From Limnochordia bacterium (lineage in GTDB: Bacteria > Bacillota > Limnochordia > Darwinibacteriales > SLO01): a DNA stretch of 6,996 nucleotides. Below the pieces are notes generated by a model. The model saw only the letters and a list, made by a program, of their open reading frames with translations, searched no databases and had not been told where the DNA came from. This document shows positions 1-5,730 of this stretch, in pieces. The stretch lies in the NCBI GenBank assembly GCA_007132635.1, contig SLOG01000434.1, positions 1 through 6,996 of the forward strand. The letters are read 5' to 3'. Each line of letters begins with the position of its first letter. Positions within the stretch are counted from its first letter, which is position 1. The translations under genes were made by a program, and so were the position numbers.

Positions 1-491
1 AGATAGCCTCGCCCACTCTTCGGCGGTACATCGCGGCCATCCAAAAATGCATGGATAAACACGCGCTCGACACCATGCTGCTTAGCCATCTTCACCAACG
101 CGTATAGATGGTCCGTGTGACTGTGGACCCCCCCCGGCGACACTAGACCCATGAGGTGCAGGGCTGTGTTGCTTTGCTTTGCGTTTTCCAAAGCCTCCAG
201 GAGTACCGGGTTTTCTGCAAACTCGCCATCAGCAACTGCCTTGCTAATTCTGGCTACGTCTTGGTAGACAATCCGTCCTGCTCCGATATTGAGATGACCA
301 ACATTGGAATCGCCCATCTGCCCGTCCATCAGCCCCACACTCTGTCCCGAGGCGTCAAGCGTCGAATGCGGACAGCTATCATACAATGAATCGACTGTTG
401 GGGTGCTAGCCAATTTCGTTGCGTCCCCCTCTGAATTTGGACTCAAACCAAACCCGTCCAGGATGATGAGCGCAGTCAATTGTTTGGACAA
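1..491 (-). CDS. gpmI: 2,3-bisphosphoglycerate-independent phosphoglycerate mutase, N-terminal part (cut by window edge)
   Basis: This cytosolic alkaline-phosphatase-superfamily enzyme interconverts 3- and 2-phosphoglycerate using two Mn(II) ions and a phosphoserine intermediate. The first 163 residues are in the window; the family is usually about 510. Read from a TTG start the protein begins MSKQLTALIILDGFG. Metal ligand D12, catalytic S62 (in QMGDSNVGH), H123 (GGVHSH), and R153/D154 (DGRDVPP) fall at the same residue numbers as in the Geobacillus enzyme, which supports this start. AGGAG lies 8 bases upstream of the TTG. An ATG at 495-493 is in the wrong frame and meets a stop after 29 codons. 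The usual NSEVGH around the nucleophile is DSNVGH here; serine and histidine are kept. It is the last gene seen of the cggR-gap-pgk-tpiA-gpmI operon, 45 bases after tpiA; enolase is expected next. Identity is certain; the start is probable. Confidence 0.95.
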   Translation of the reverse strand, partial: MSKQLTALIILDGFGLSPNSEGDATKLASTPTVDSLYDSCPHSTLDASGQSVGLMDGQMGDSNVGHLNIGAGRIVYQDVARISKAVADGEFAENPVLLEALENAKQSNTALHLMGLVSPGGVHSHTDHLYALVKMAKQHGVERVFIHAFLDGRDVPPKSGRGY

Positions 492-499
492 ACATACCA

Positions 500-504
500 C
501 TCCT
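500..504 (-). promoter_or_regulatory. gpmI ribosome binding site
   Basis: AGGAG on the minus strand lies 8 bases before TTG (491-489) and only 4 bases before the out-of-frame ATG (495-493). The spacing favours TTG as the working gpmI start. Confidence 0.6.
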
Positions 505-536
505 AGGGAGAACTCGATTTTCTTGACTTCAACGAG

Positions 537-1286
537 TCACGAACACTGCACAATCCCGACAAAATCGTCGGCCCGGAGACTCGCACCGCCAACTAGCGCA
601 CCGTCGATATCCGGGTACTCCATAAACTCACGAATATTGTTGGGTTTGACACTACCGCCGTACTGAATACGAATCGAAGCTGCAGTATCAGCGTCATAGA
701 GTACAGCTAACTTGCGGCGAATCGCGCTGATTACCGTATTCGCGTCCTCGCCGCTGGCTGTCTCACCCGTACCGATAGCCCAAATTGGCTCATACGCCAC
801 GACAATGCGGGCAGCGTCCTCGACGTCGATGCCGTCAAAGTCTCGGGTTAACTGTCCAAGGACCACGTCTTCCGTCTCGCCTGAGCGACGCTGCTCCAAC
901 GTCTCACCGACGCAGATTATCGGTTTTATATCCGAGCGAAGGGCCAATCGGGCCTTGGTGTTGACAGCTTCATCCGTCTCGCCAAACAATTCTCGCCGCT
1001 CGGAGTGCCCAAGAATAACATATTGGCATCCGACGTCGCGAAGCATCGCTGCCGAGACTTCTCCTGTGTAGGCGCCGCTTTCGTAAGCTGCCATGTTCTG
1101 CGCTCCGTGTTTAACAGTAACCAAGCCTAGAGCCTGAACAGCCGATAGAGCTGTAAACGATGGACAGACTACGACTTCCCGATCGACTGCCCCATCCAAC
1201 AGTGCTTCCAACTGCCGGCATAGTTCGACGGCTTCCGGCACAGTTTTGTTGAGCTTCCAGTTTCCTGCGATGATAGGCGTGCGCAA
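537..1286 (-). CDS. tpiA: Triose-phosphate isomerase
   Basis: This cytosolic dimeric TIM barrel interconverts dihydroxyacetone phosphate and glyceraldehyde 3-phosphate. From the TTG start chosen here it is 249 residues, normal for the family, and begins MRTPIIAGNWKLNK, as B. subtilis TPI begins MRKPIIAGNWKMNK. Visible active-site elements are N9/K11 in loop 1, the electrophilic H94 in ILGHSERR, the catalytic base E166 in YEPIWAIGTG followed by flexible loop 6, the phosphate-binding YGGSVKP near 209-215, and the closing GALVGGASL. A GTG in frame at 1295 would add MKH, but it has no SD at workable distance, whereas AGAGGTGA sits 5 bases before the TTG. Met in the usual NWKMN motif is Leu here. 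The gene starts 11 bases after the pgk stop and its SD uses that stop codon, so reinitiation or translational coupling with pgk is likely. Identity is certain. Confidence 0.96.
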   Translation of the reverse strand: MRTPIIAGNWKLNKTVPEAVELCRQLEALLDGAVDREVVVCPSFTALSAVQALGLVTVKHGAQNMAAYESGAYTGEVSAAMLRDVGCQYVILGHSERRELFGETDEAVNTKARLALRSDIKPIICVGETLEQRRSGETEDVVLGQLTRDFDGIDVEDAARIVVAYEPIWAIGTGETASGEDANTVISAIRRKLAVLYDADTAASIRIQYGGSVKPNNIREFMEYPDIDGALVGGASLRADDFVGIVQCS

Positions 1287-1291
1287 ATGCT

Positions 1292-1299
1292 TCACCTCT
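1292..1299 (-). promoter_or_regulatory. tpiA ribosome binding site overlapping the pgk stop codon
   Basis: AGAGGTGA on the minus strand is a strong match to the complement of the 16S rRNA tail. Its first two bases are the last two of the pgk TAG stop (1300-1298), and 5 bases separate it from TTG at 1286. A ribosome terminating on pgk would be positioned to initiate tpiA. The in-frame GTG at 1295 lies inside this SD and is therefore unlikely to be the start. Confidence 0.7.
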
Positions 1300-2479
1300 A
1301 TTTGTCGTTTAGCGCTGCGACTCCTGGCAGCTCTTTTCCTTCTAGGAATTCCAACGATGCCCCACCGCCGGTGGATACGTGACTCATCTTTGCAGCCAAT
1401 CCTGCCTGCTCCACAGCTGCTGCTGAATCGCCGCCACCGATGACGGTCGTTGCCGTAGATTCGGCGAGTACCTGGGCCAAAGCGTTCGTGCCATTGGCAA
1501 AGGCAGCAAACTCAAAGACCCCCATTGGGCCATTCCAAACCACTGTCTTTGCTGTTTTTACTGCCTCTGCAAAAACCTTGGACGATTCCGGGCCAATATC
1601 CAAACCTTCCCAATCGGCCGGGATCGCGTCAACCGAAACAACCTTGTTTTCGGCATCCTCCGCAAACTCTTTGGCTACTACAACATCGACTGGAAGCAGA
1701 AGATTGACTCCGGTCTGTTTTGCTCGCTCCAGGATATCTCGACAGTAATCCAGGCGGTCGGAGTCTAAAAGAGAATTCCCCACCTCATTGCCTTGCGCCT
1801 TTAAGAAAGTATACGCCATGCCTCCGCCAATAATTAGCGTGTCCACCTTTTGGAGAAGAGACTCAATGACAGCCAGCTTGTCTTTGACCTTTGCGCCGCC
1901 AAGAATCGCCACAAACGGGCGCTTGGGCTCGTCGATTGCTCCACCCAAAAACTCGAGTTCTTTTTCCATAAGAAGACCAGCCACAGCCGGAAGGTATTTT
2001 GCTACTCCTTCGGTAGAGGCATGGGCTCGATGCGCAGCTCCAAAGGCATCATTGACATAGATCTCGCCCAACTGAGCGAGTTCTTTGGCAAATGCGGCAT
2101 CGTTTTTCTCCTCTTCGGCATGAAAACGAAGGTTCTCCAAGAGCAATACGTCGCCCGGTTGGAGCGTTGCGGCCGCAGCTTTGGGTTCGTCACCAATGCA
2201 GTCATCTACTTTGTTGACCGGCTTCCCTAAGAGCTCGGACAATCTTTTGGCTATGGGATCCATGCGCAGATCCTCAACTACCTGCCCCTTCGGTCGTCCA
2301 AAATGGGACATCAGAATGACTCTAGCTCCCTGGCCCAGTGCGTGCTGGATCGTTGGAAGTGCAGCTGTTATCCGGTTTTCATCAGTTATTACCCCGTCTT
2401 TCATGGGGACGTTAAAATCAACCCGCATCAAGACGGTTTTCCCCTGAAGATCAACATCTCGAATACTCTTTTTTTTCAT
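1298..2479 (-). CDS. pgk: Phosphoglycerate kinase
   Basis: This cytosolic enzyme transfers phosphate from 1,3-bisphosphoglycerate to ADP, giving ATP and 3-phosphoglycerate. The ATG at 2479 gives 393 residues (the family has about 394) and follows GGAGGG by 6 bases. An upstream in-frame ATG at 2575 would add 32 residues without family resemblance, encoded by the structured intergenic region, so it is rejected. The N-terminal domain carries the 3PG-binding residues: RVDFNVP (19-25), R36, HFGRPKG (59-65), LRFH with R118, and NDAFGAAHRAH (143-153). The C-terminal nucleotide domain has GGAKVKDK (194-201), NGPMGVFE (316-323), GGGD (348-351) and TGGGASLE (370-377). No key residue is missing. The start codon is followed by a run of eight A. 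It lies 146 bases after gap, behind a large stem-loop that may lower its expression relative to gap. Identity is certain. Confidence 0.97.
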   Translation of the reverse strand: MKKKSIRDVDLQGKTVLMRVDFNVPMKDGVITDENRITAALPTIQHALGQGARVILMSHFGRPKGQVVEDLRMDPIAKRLSELLGKPVNKVDDCIGDEPKAAAATLQPGDVLLLENLRFHAEEEKNDAAFAKELAQLGEIYVNDAFGAAHRAHASTEGVAKYLPAVAGLLMEKELEFLGGAIDEPKRPFVAILGGAKVKDKLAVIESLLQKVDTLIIGGGMAYTFLKAQGNEVGNSLLDSDRLDYCRDILERAKQTGVNLLLPVDVVVAKEFAEDAENKVVSVDAIPADWEGLDIGPESSKVFAEAVKTAKTVVWNGPMGVFEFAAFANGTNALAQVLAESTATTVIGGGDSAAAVEQAGLAAKMSHVSTGGGASLEFLEGKELPGVAALNDK

Positions 2480-2498
2480 AATGATCCCTCCATATCGG

Positions 2499-2578
2499 AA
2501 AAAGGGCTGATGGACACCTGCTGCCTGAGTCAGATGCAGATGCAGGCTGCAAGGCCGCTCAGTGCAGGTATCCACCAG
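2499..2578 (-). terminator. Large stem-loop with U-run between gap and pgk: candidate partial terminator or mRNA stabiliser
   Basis: On the minus strand, CTGGTGGATACCTGC (2578-2564) pairs over all 15 positions with GCAGGTGTCCATCAG (2521-2507): 13 Watson-Crick pairs and two G.U pairs. Inside are two nested stems, CTGAG (2562-2558) with CTCAG (2529-2525) and TGCAG (2551-2547) with CTGCA (2539-2535). The base is followed by CCC and five T (2503-2499), then the pgk SD at 2491-2486. In plus-strand RNA both G.U positions would be A.C mismatches, so the fold favours the sense transcript. The position, after gap and before pgk, suits a leaky terminator or a 3' stabiliser of a cggR-gap transcript; B. 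subtilis is known to make abundant shorter gapA transcripts. The large, branched loop is unlike a compact intrinsic terminator, so the exact function is inferred. Confidence 0.55.
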
Positions 2579-2594
2579 TCCATGTCAGGGCCGG

Positions 2595-2620
2595 GAGTAA
2601 AAAAACCCTCCGAATTACTC
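2595..2620 (-). other. Small hairpin directly after the gap stop codon
   Basis: On the minus strand GAGTAA (2620-2615) can pair with TTACTC (2600-2595) around a 14-base loop that contains GGAGGG and most of a seven-T run (2605-2599). An alternative pairing GGAG/CTCC competes with it. Both are weak and no clean terminator is formed. This element and the larger stem-loop at 2499-2578 fill most of the 146-base gap-pgk spacer, in which I see no coding potential on either strand. Confidence 0.25.
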
Positions 2621-2625
2621 GCCGT

Positions 2626-3630
2626 TTACTTCTTTGAGTCCATAAACGTTATCAAGTCAACAACACGCATTGAGTATCCCCACTCATTGTCATACCAAGC
2701 GACAACCTTAGCCATATTGCCTTCCAAGACCGAGGTGAGTCCCGCATCAACAATCGACGATCGAGCGTCGCCTCGGTAGTCCATCGACACGAGCTCCTTA
2801 TCCTCGACACCAAGGATACCTTTCATAGCACCGTTCGCTGCTTCACAGAAAGCGGCATTAATCTCTTCAGCCGTGGCTGTCTTATTCAGCTCAACCACCA
2901 AATCAACAACCGATACCGTTGGAGTCGGTACACGCAGAGCATAACCATCAAGCTTCCCCTTCAACTCAGGTAATACTAGGCCAACCGCTGCTGCTGCACC
3001 TGTTGTGGTAGGAATGATGCTCAAAGCGGCCGCCCTGGCTCGACGAAGATCGTCATGCGGCAGATCCAGGATCCTCTGGTCATTGGTGTAGGAATGTACT
3101 GTGGTCATGAGACCCTTCACGATACCGAATTTATCATTAAGTACCTTGGCAAAAGGAGCCAAACAGTTCGTGGTACACGAAGCATTGGAAATCACGTGGT
3201 GTTTAGAAGCATCGTATTTGTCTTCATTTACGCCCAGCACGATGGTGATGTCTTCCTGCTTTGCAGGCGCCGTGATGATAACCTTCTTGGCTCCTGCGTC
3301 AATGTGCCACTGCGCCTGTTCACGTTTACGGAAGATACCGGTCGCCTCCACGACATACTCGGCACCGAGTTCGCCCCAAGGCAGGTTTTTCGGGTCCCGC
3401 TCAGCTAAGACTTTGATCTTCTTGCCGTTTACCACGATGCTATCACCATCAACGGACACATCACCGTCAAACTGACCGTGGATGGAGTCGTACTTGAGCA
3501 GATGAGCCAAAGTCGCTGCGTCCGTCAAATCGTTGATTGCAACAAACTCCATATTCGGGTTATTCACAGCACCTCGCAAAACCAATCGTCCAATGCGTCC
3601 AAAACCATTAATTCCAATCTTAATTGCCAT
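2626..3630 (-). CDS. gap: NAD-dependent glyceraldehyde-3-phosphate dehydrogenase (glycolytic type)
   Basis: This cytosolic tetramer oxidises glyceraldehyde 3-phosphate to 1,3-bisphosphoglycerate, reducing NAD. It has 334 residues, the normal length. The Rossmann motif INGFGRIGR is at 7-15, catalytic C152 in SNASCTTNC (148-156), H179 in TTVHSYT, the phosphate site TTTGAAAAVG at 208-217, and the C-terminal YDNEWGYS at 313-320. D34 in NDLTDA and the Leu-Pro pair 190-191 in DLPHDDLRRARAA are those of NAD-using GapA enzymes. NADP-using gluconeogenic and plastid forms carry Ala-Ser at the Leu-Pro place, so this is inferred to be the glycolytic enzyme. Start ATG at 3630 lies 9 bases after AGGGAGG. 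The first 11 bases overlap the end of cggR, so translation is probably coupled to the repressor gene. Identity is certain; cofactor preference is inferred from residues. Confidence 0.97.
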   Translation of the reverse strand: MAIKIGINGFGRIGRLVLRGAVNNPNMEFVAINDLTDAATLAHLLKYDSIHGQFDGDVSVDGDSIVVNGKKIKVLAERDPKNLPWGELGAEYVVEATGIFRKREQAQWHIDAGAKKVIITAPAKQEDITIVLGVNEDKYDASKHHVISNASCTTNCLAPFAKVLNDKFGIVKGLMTTVHSYTNDQRILDLPHDDLRRARAAALSIIPTTTGAAAAVGLVLPELKGKLDGYALRVPTPTVSVVDLVVELNKTATAEEINAAFCEAANGAMKGILGVEDKELVSMDYRGDARSSIVDAGLTSVLEGNMAKVVAWYDNEWGYSMRVVDLITFMDSKK

Positions 3631-4669
3631 TCTCTGTTTCCTCCCTTTTCTTAATCAAGCTCATCAGCCTCCGGGCAGCCCCTTCATCGGTGATGCATAC
3701 GTCACAATAACCAGCAGACACCACTGACAACAGCGCCCACGCCTTACTCCGGCCACCACCGACAGCTATCTTTCGCGGTATCCGAGCCAAATCCTCTAAC
3801 TGCAGGCCTACGGATGACGTAGCAAACACGATACTGCCTTTAGGGTCAAAATAATAACCAAAAGCTTCGCCAACGGCACCCTCCGAAATCAAGTGCATAA
3901 GCTGCTCCTCATCCAATCCTCGGCGCTTGGCCATCTCCTCCGCCGTACCAATTCCATGAAGAAGAACATCGGCCCGCCGGATAAGCGCAATAACGTGCCG
4001 AATGCGAGGCTCGCTCAACAGCGTTTTCAGAAACGCAGGCTCTACAGTGTCTGGAGCATGCAGTAAACGGTACGTGCCGCCCAATCCCTGTGCCAGTCTT
4101 GCCGCCACCGAATTGGCTTGAATGTTCACATCCTCGCCCAATCCGCCTCGAGCAGGGATCACTGTTACCTTCCGCCCTATGCTTCCGGGACCGAATGCTT
4201 GCCCCACCTCGCTCAACGTGGTGCCGCCAGATACAGCCAGCACATCACCGTTGTGCAGCACTTCTACCAAGTAACGCTTTGCCGCTTTCGCTAATTCTGT
4301 TTTGACGAACGAATCCTTGTCGGAATCACCGGCAACGACAATCAACCGGTTCAGCCCCAAAGAAACCTGCAAATCCCGCTCGAGACTGCCAATGTCATGC
4401 GAGTCCCGAATCAGAACCTGCAATGAACCCAAAAGCCTAAATCCTTCGGTTCTCAGGAAAACACCATGATGATTTGAATCCAGCAGACCCAACTCTTTGA
4501 GTCTATCAAGCTCGCGGCGCAAACTGCGCTCGGACTGACCGAGAGCCTGCGCTAAGGTGCGTCGTCCCACAGGAGCCAGCGCGTGAATCGCCGCCAAAAT
4601 TCGATAACGATTCTCTACCAACGAAAGGCTTTCGGGAGCGATTTCCTGCAGTATAGCTACAGCATCCAC
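3620..4669 (-). CDS. cggR: Central glycolytic genes regulator CggR (SorC/DeoR-type repressor)
   Basis: This DNA-binding repressor of the gap operon in Bacillota is released from its operator by fructose-1,6-bisphosphate. From the GTG at 4669 it has 349 residues (B. subtilis CggR about 340). An N-terminal winged helix-turn-helix is visible at about 34-62 (GRRTLAQALGQSERSLRREL, then KELGLL). The sugar-phosphate effector domain follows, with SGGTTL (147-152), PARGGLGEDV (172-181), HGIGTAEEMA (238-247), GEAFGYYF (267-274), GGGRSKA (304-310) and TDEGAARRL (327-335); these match B. subtilis CggR motifs position by position. An in-frame GTG at 4675 adds two residues, but the SD AAGGGGA (4683-4677) leaves only 1 base to it and 7 to the GTG at 4669. 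The gene begins 20 bases after a matching operator and overlaps gap, indicating autoregulation of one cggR-gap unit. Identity is very sure; the start is probable. Confidence 0.95.
   Translation of the reverse strand: MDAVAILQEIAPESLSLVENRYRILAAIHALAPVGRRTLAQALGQSERSLRRELDRLKELGLLDSNHHGVFLRTEGFRLLGSLQVLIRDSHDIGSLERDLQVSLGLNRLIVVAGDSDKDSFVKTELAKAAKRYLVEVLHNGDVLAVSGGTTLSEVGQAFGPGSIGRKVTVIPARGGLGEDVNIQANSVAARLAQGLGGTYRLLHAPDTVEPAFLKTLLSEPRIRHVIALIRRADVLLHGIGTAEEMAKRRGLDEEQLMHLISEGAVGEAFGYYFDPKGSIVFATSSVGLQLEDLARIPRKIAVGGGRSKAWALLSVVSAGYCDVCITDEGAARRLMSLIKKREETENGN
3640..3646 (-). promoter_or_regulatory. gap ribosome binding site inside the cggR coding end
   Basis: AGGGAGG on the minus strand lies 9 bases before the gap ATG and within cggR codons for its lysine/arginine/glutamate-rich tail (KKREE). 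The gap start region is thus traversed by ribosomes translating cggR, so the two genes are not independent translation units. Confidence 0.7.
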
Positions 4670-4676
4670 AAACACA

Positions 4677-4683
4677 TCCCCTT
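4677..4683 (-). promoter_or_regulatory. cggR ribosome binding site
   Basis: AAGGGGA on the minus strand is a moderate SD. It stands 7 bases from GTG 4669 and 1 base from GTG 4675, so it decides for the downstream start. It begins 5 bases after the end of the operator repeat. Confidence 0.5.
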
Positions 4684-4688
4684 AAGTG

Positions 4689-4724
4689 GATCGAATTCGT
4701 CCCACAGAGACCAAATTCGTCCCA
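4689..4724 (-). promoter_or_regulatory. CggR operator: two direct repeats, 20-base period
   Basis: The minus strand reads TGGGAC-N6-GGTC-N4-TGGGAC-N6-GATC. The B. subtilis CggR operator is CGGGAC-N6-TGTC-N4-CGGGAC-N6-TGTC: identical spacing, one difference in each six-base half and one or two in each four-base half. The two repeats share TGGGACGAATT. Bound CggR would block transcription of cggR-gap-pgk-tpiA-gpmI when fructose-1,6-bisphosphate is low. In B. subtilis the operator lies downstream of the promoter, acting as a roadblock. Here it ends 20 bases before the cggR start, so the promoter should be between it and whiA. I found no convincing -35/-10 pair there; CATAGT at 4729-4724 is the best -10-like match and lacks a -35. 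Confidence 0.8.
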
Positions 4725-4781
4725 CTATGCTTATGTTCGCCGTATGGCTCTGGATCCCTTCCCGAACGTCCCCCTTGAATG

Positions 4782-5696
4782 CTAATGTGCTGTTAATTCT
4801 TTGCTCATTTCACGTAGCTGTTTCAGTCGGTAATTGACTCCTGACTTGCTCATAGGGGGATCCATGAGCGAGCCCAACTCGGCCAGAGATGCATAGGGGT
4901 TTGCTAATCTAACGTTTGCGACGCTCTGAAGCTTCGGCTCTAAGGAGTCAATACCCACGAGTTGATCGATCCTGTGGATGTCTTCCAGCTGATCAACGGC
5001 AGCCGCCACCGTTTTGTCCACGTTGGCTGTCTCACAGTTGACTAAACGATTAATGGAATTCCGCATCTCCTTTAGAACTCGAACGTTTTCGAATTCCAAA
5101 AGTGCCTGGTGTGCCCCTATTAGATTCAGGAAGGTCGCTATCTGTTCTCCTTCTTTTAGGTAGACAACACGGCTTCCTTTCCGACCTACAACCTTGGCGT
5201 CTAGGCCAAGAGAACAAACAAAAGCCTGCACTTTTCCGGCTACCTGGGTCTTGTCCGTGGAGATCTCCAAGTGATATGTGCGTTCAGGATTGGTAATCGA
5301 CCCGTGCGCGAGAAATGCACCGCGAACATACGCCCGTCGGCAGCACTTTTTGCGGTAGACAAGCGGGCTCTTTTGTAGTCTCGGCAGCTGGCGAAGCTCT
5401 GCGAACACGTTCTGAGCCGCTGTGGCTGGCGAGATCCGAATTGTAAATACTTGGTGTTTGAGCAGACGCGCCCGTTTGACGAAAATCTGGGTATGCACAT
5501 TGGGAAACAGTGTGCGGATTAATGTCAATTGGCGACGAGCTGCCACAGGTGACGAACTGTTAAAATCCAAGTACCCACCGGTCTCCATCAAGTATCCATT
5601 GAAGTCATAGTAGGCGGCCAGTTCTCCCAAAAGGCAGCACCGATCCTTAGGCAGAAAATGCACCACTTCCTGTTTAGTCCGACTGGAAAAACCCAC
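4782..5696 (-). CDS. whiA: WhiA, LAGLIDADG-fold DNA-binding protein
   Basis: WhiA is a conserved Gram-positive DNA-binding protein. It controls sporulation-associated division genes in Streptomyces and affects cell division and chromosome segregation in B. subtilis. It has 304 residues against about 316 in B. subtilis. The N-terminal half is a degenerate LAGLIDADG homing-endonuclease fold: first repeat around 20-90 (LLGELAAYYDFNGYL), second opening at CCRRAYVRGAFLAHGSI (118-134) and running through YHLEIS. A linker with RNSINRLVNCETANVDKTV (212-230) leads to the C-terminal helix-turn-helix at about 255-297, with LRL-type NVRLANPYASLAELG and MSKSGVNYRLKQL. Start GTG at 5696 follows AAGGAGG by 7 bases. 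It begins 34 bases after yvcK, the conserved partner, and ends 112 bases before cggR with no clear terminator. Identity is sure; the direct targets in this organism are unknown. Confidence 0.95.
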   Translation of the reverse strand: MGFSSRTKQEVVHFLPKDRCCLLGELAAYYDFNGYLMETGGYLDFNSSSPVAARRQLTLIRTLFPNVHTQIFVKRARLLKHQVFTIRISPATAAQNVFAELRQLPRLQKSPLVYRKKCCRRAYVRGAFLAHGSITNPERTYHLEISTDKTQVAGKVQAFVCSLGLDAKVVGRKGSRVVYLKEGEQIATFLNLIGAHQALLEFENVRVLKEMRNSINRLVNCETANVDKTVAAAVDQLEDIHRIDQLVGIDSLEPKLQSVANVRLANPYASLAELGSLMDPPMSKSGVNYRLKQLREMSKELTAH

Positions 5697-5703
5697 CGCA
5701 GTT

Positions 5704-5710
5704 CCTCCTT
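5704..5710 (-). promoter_or_regulatory. whiA ribosome binding site
   Basis: AAGGAGG on the minus strand, a near-perfect SD, is 7 bases before the GTG at 5696. It supports this non-ATG start for whiA; no better in-frame start lies nearby. Confidence 0.7.
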
Positions 5711-5730
5711 GTCGTGCCGCAGAACGCTCC

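Noticed and set aside
156..389. Absence of a long minus-strand ATG frame in 1-491, suggesting a broken gene
   Set aside because: Manual translation shows one uninterrupted gpmI frame from TTG 491 to the left edge, so the gene is only truncated by the window and uses a non-ATG start.
304..666. Plus-strand open frame of 120 codons antisense to gpmI and tpiA
   Set aside because: Both underlying minus-strand genes are intact with conserved motifs; the plus frame has no recognisable family features.
2480..2575. N-terminal extension of pgk from the ATG at 2575 (32 extra residues)
   Set aside because: It has no SD at the upstream ATG, the added residues do not resemble PGK, and the stretch is the stem-loop region. 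The ATG at 2479 has a strong SD and gives the standard length.
2303..2779. Plus-strand open frame of 158 codons across the gap-pgk junction
   Set aside because: It lies antisense to the pgk start and gap end, shows no recognisable domain, and is best explained as a shadow of the real genes.
3620..4675. Second unusual system hidden in the block (toxin-antitoxin, defence or mobile gene)
   Set aside because: Every coding segment is accounted for by well-known housekeeping families, and the spacers are too short for extra genes.
4768..4774. GGGGGAC on the minus strand as a third CggR half-site
   Set aside because: It is 49 bases from the nearest repeat, out of phase with the 20-base period, and lacks a TGTC-like partner at the right distance.
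4725..4781. Intrinsic terminator for yvcK-whiA
   Set aside because: I found no stable stem followed by a T-run in the spacer; the G-rich stretch does not pair well.
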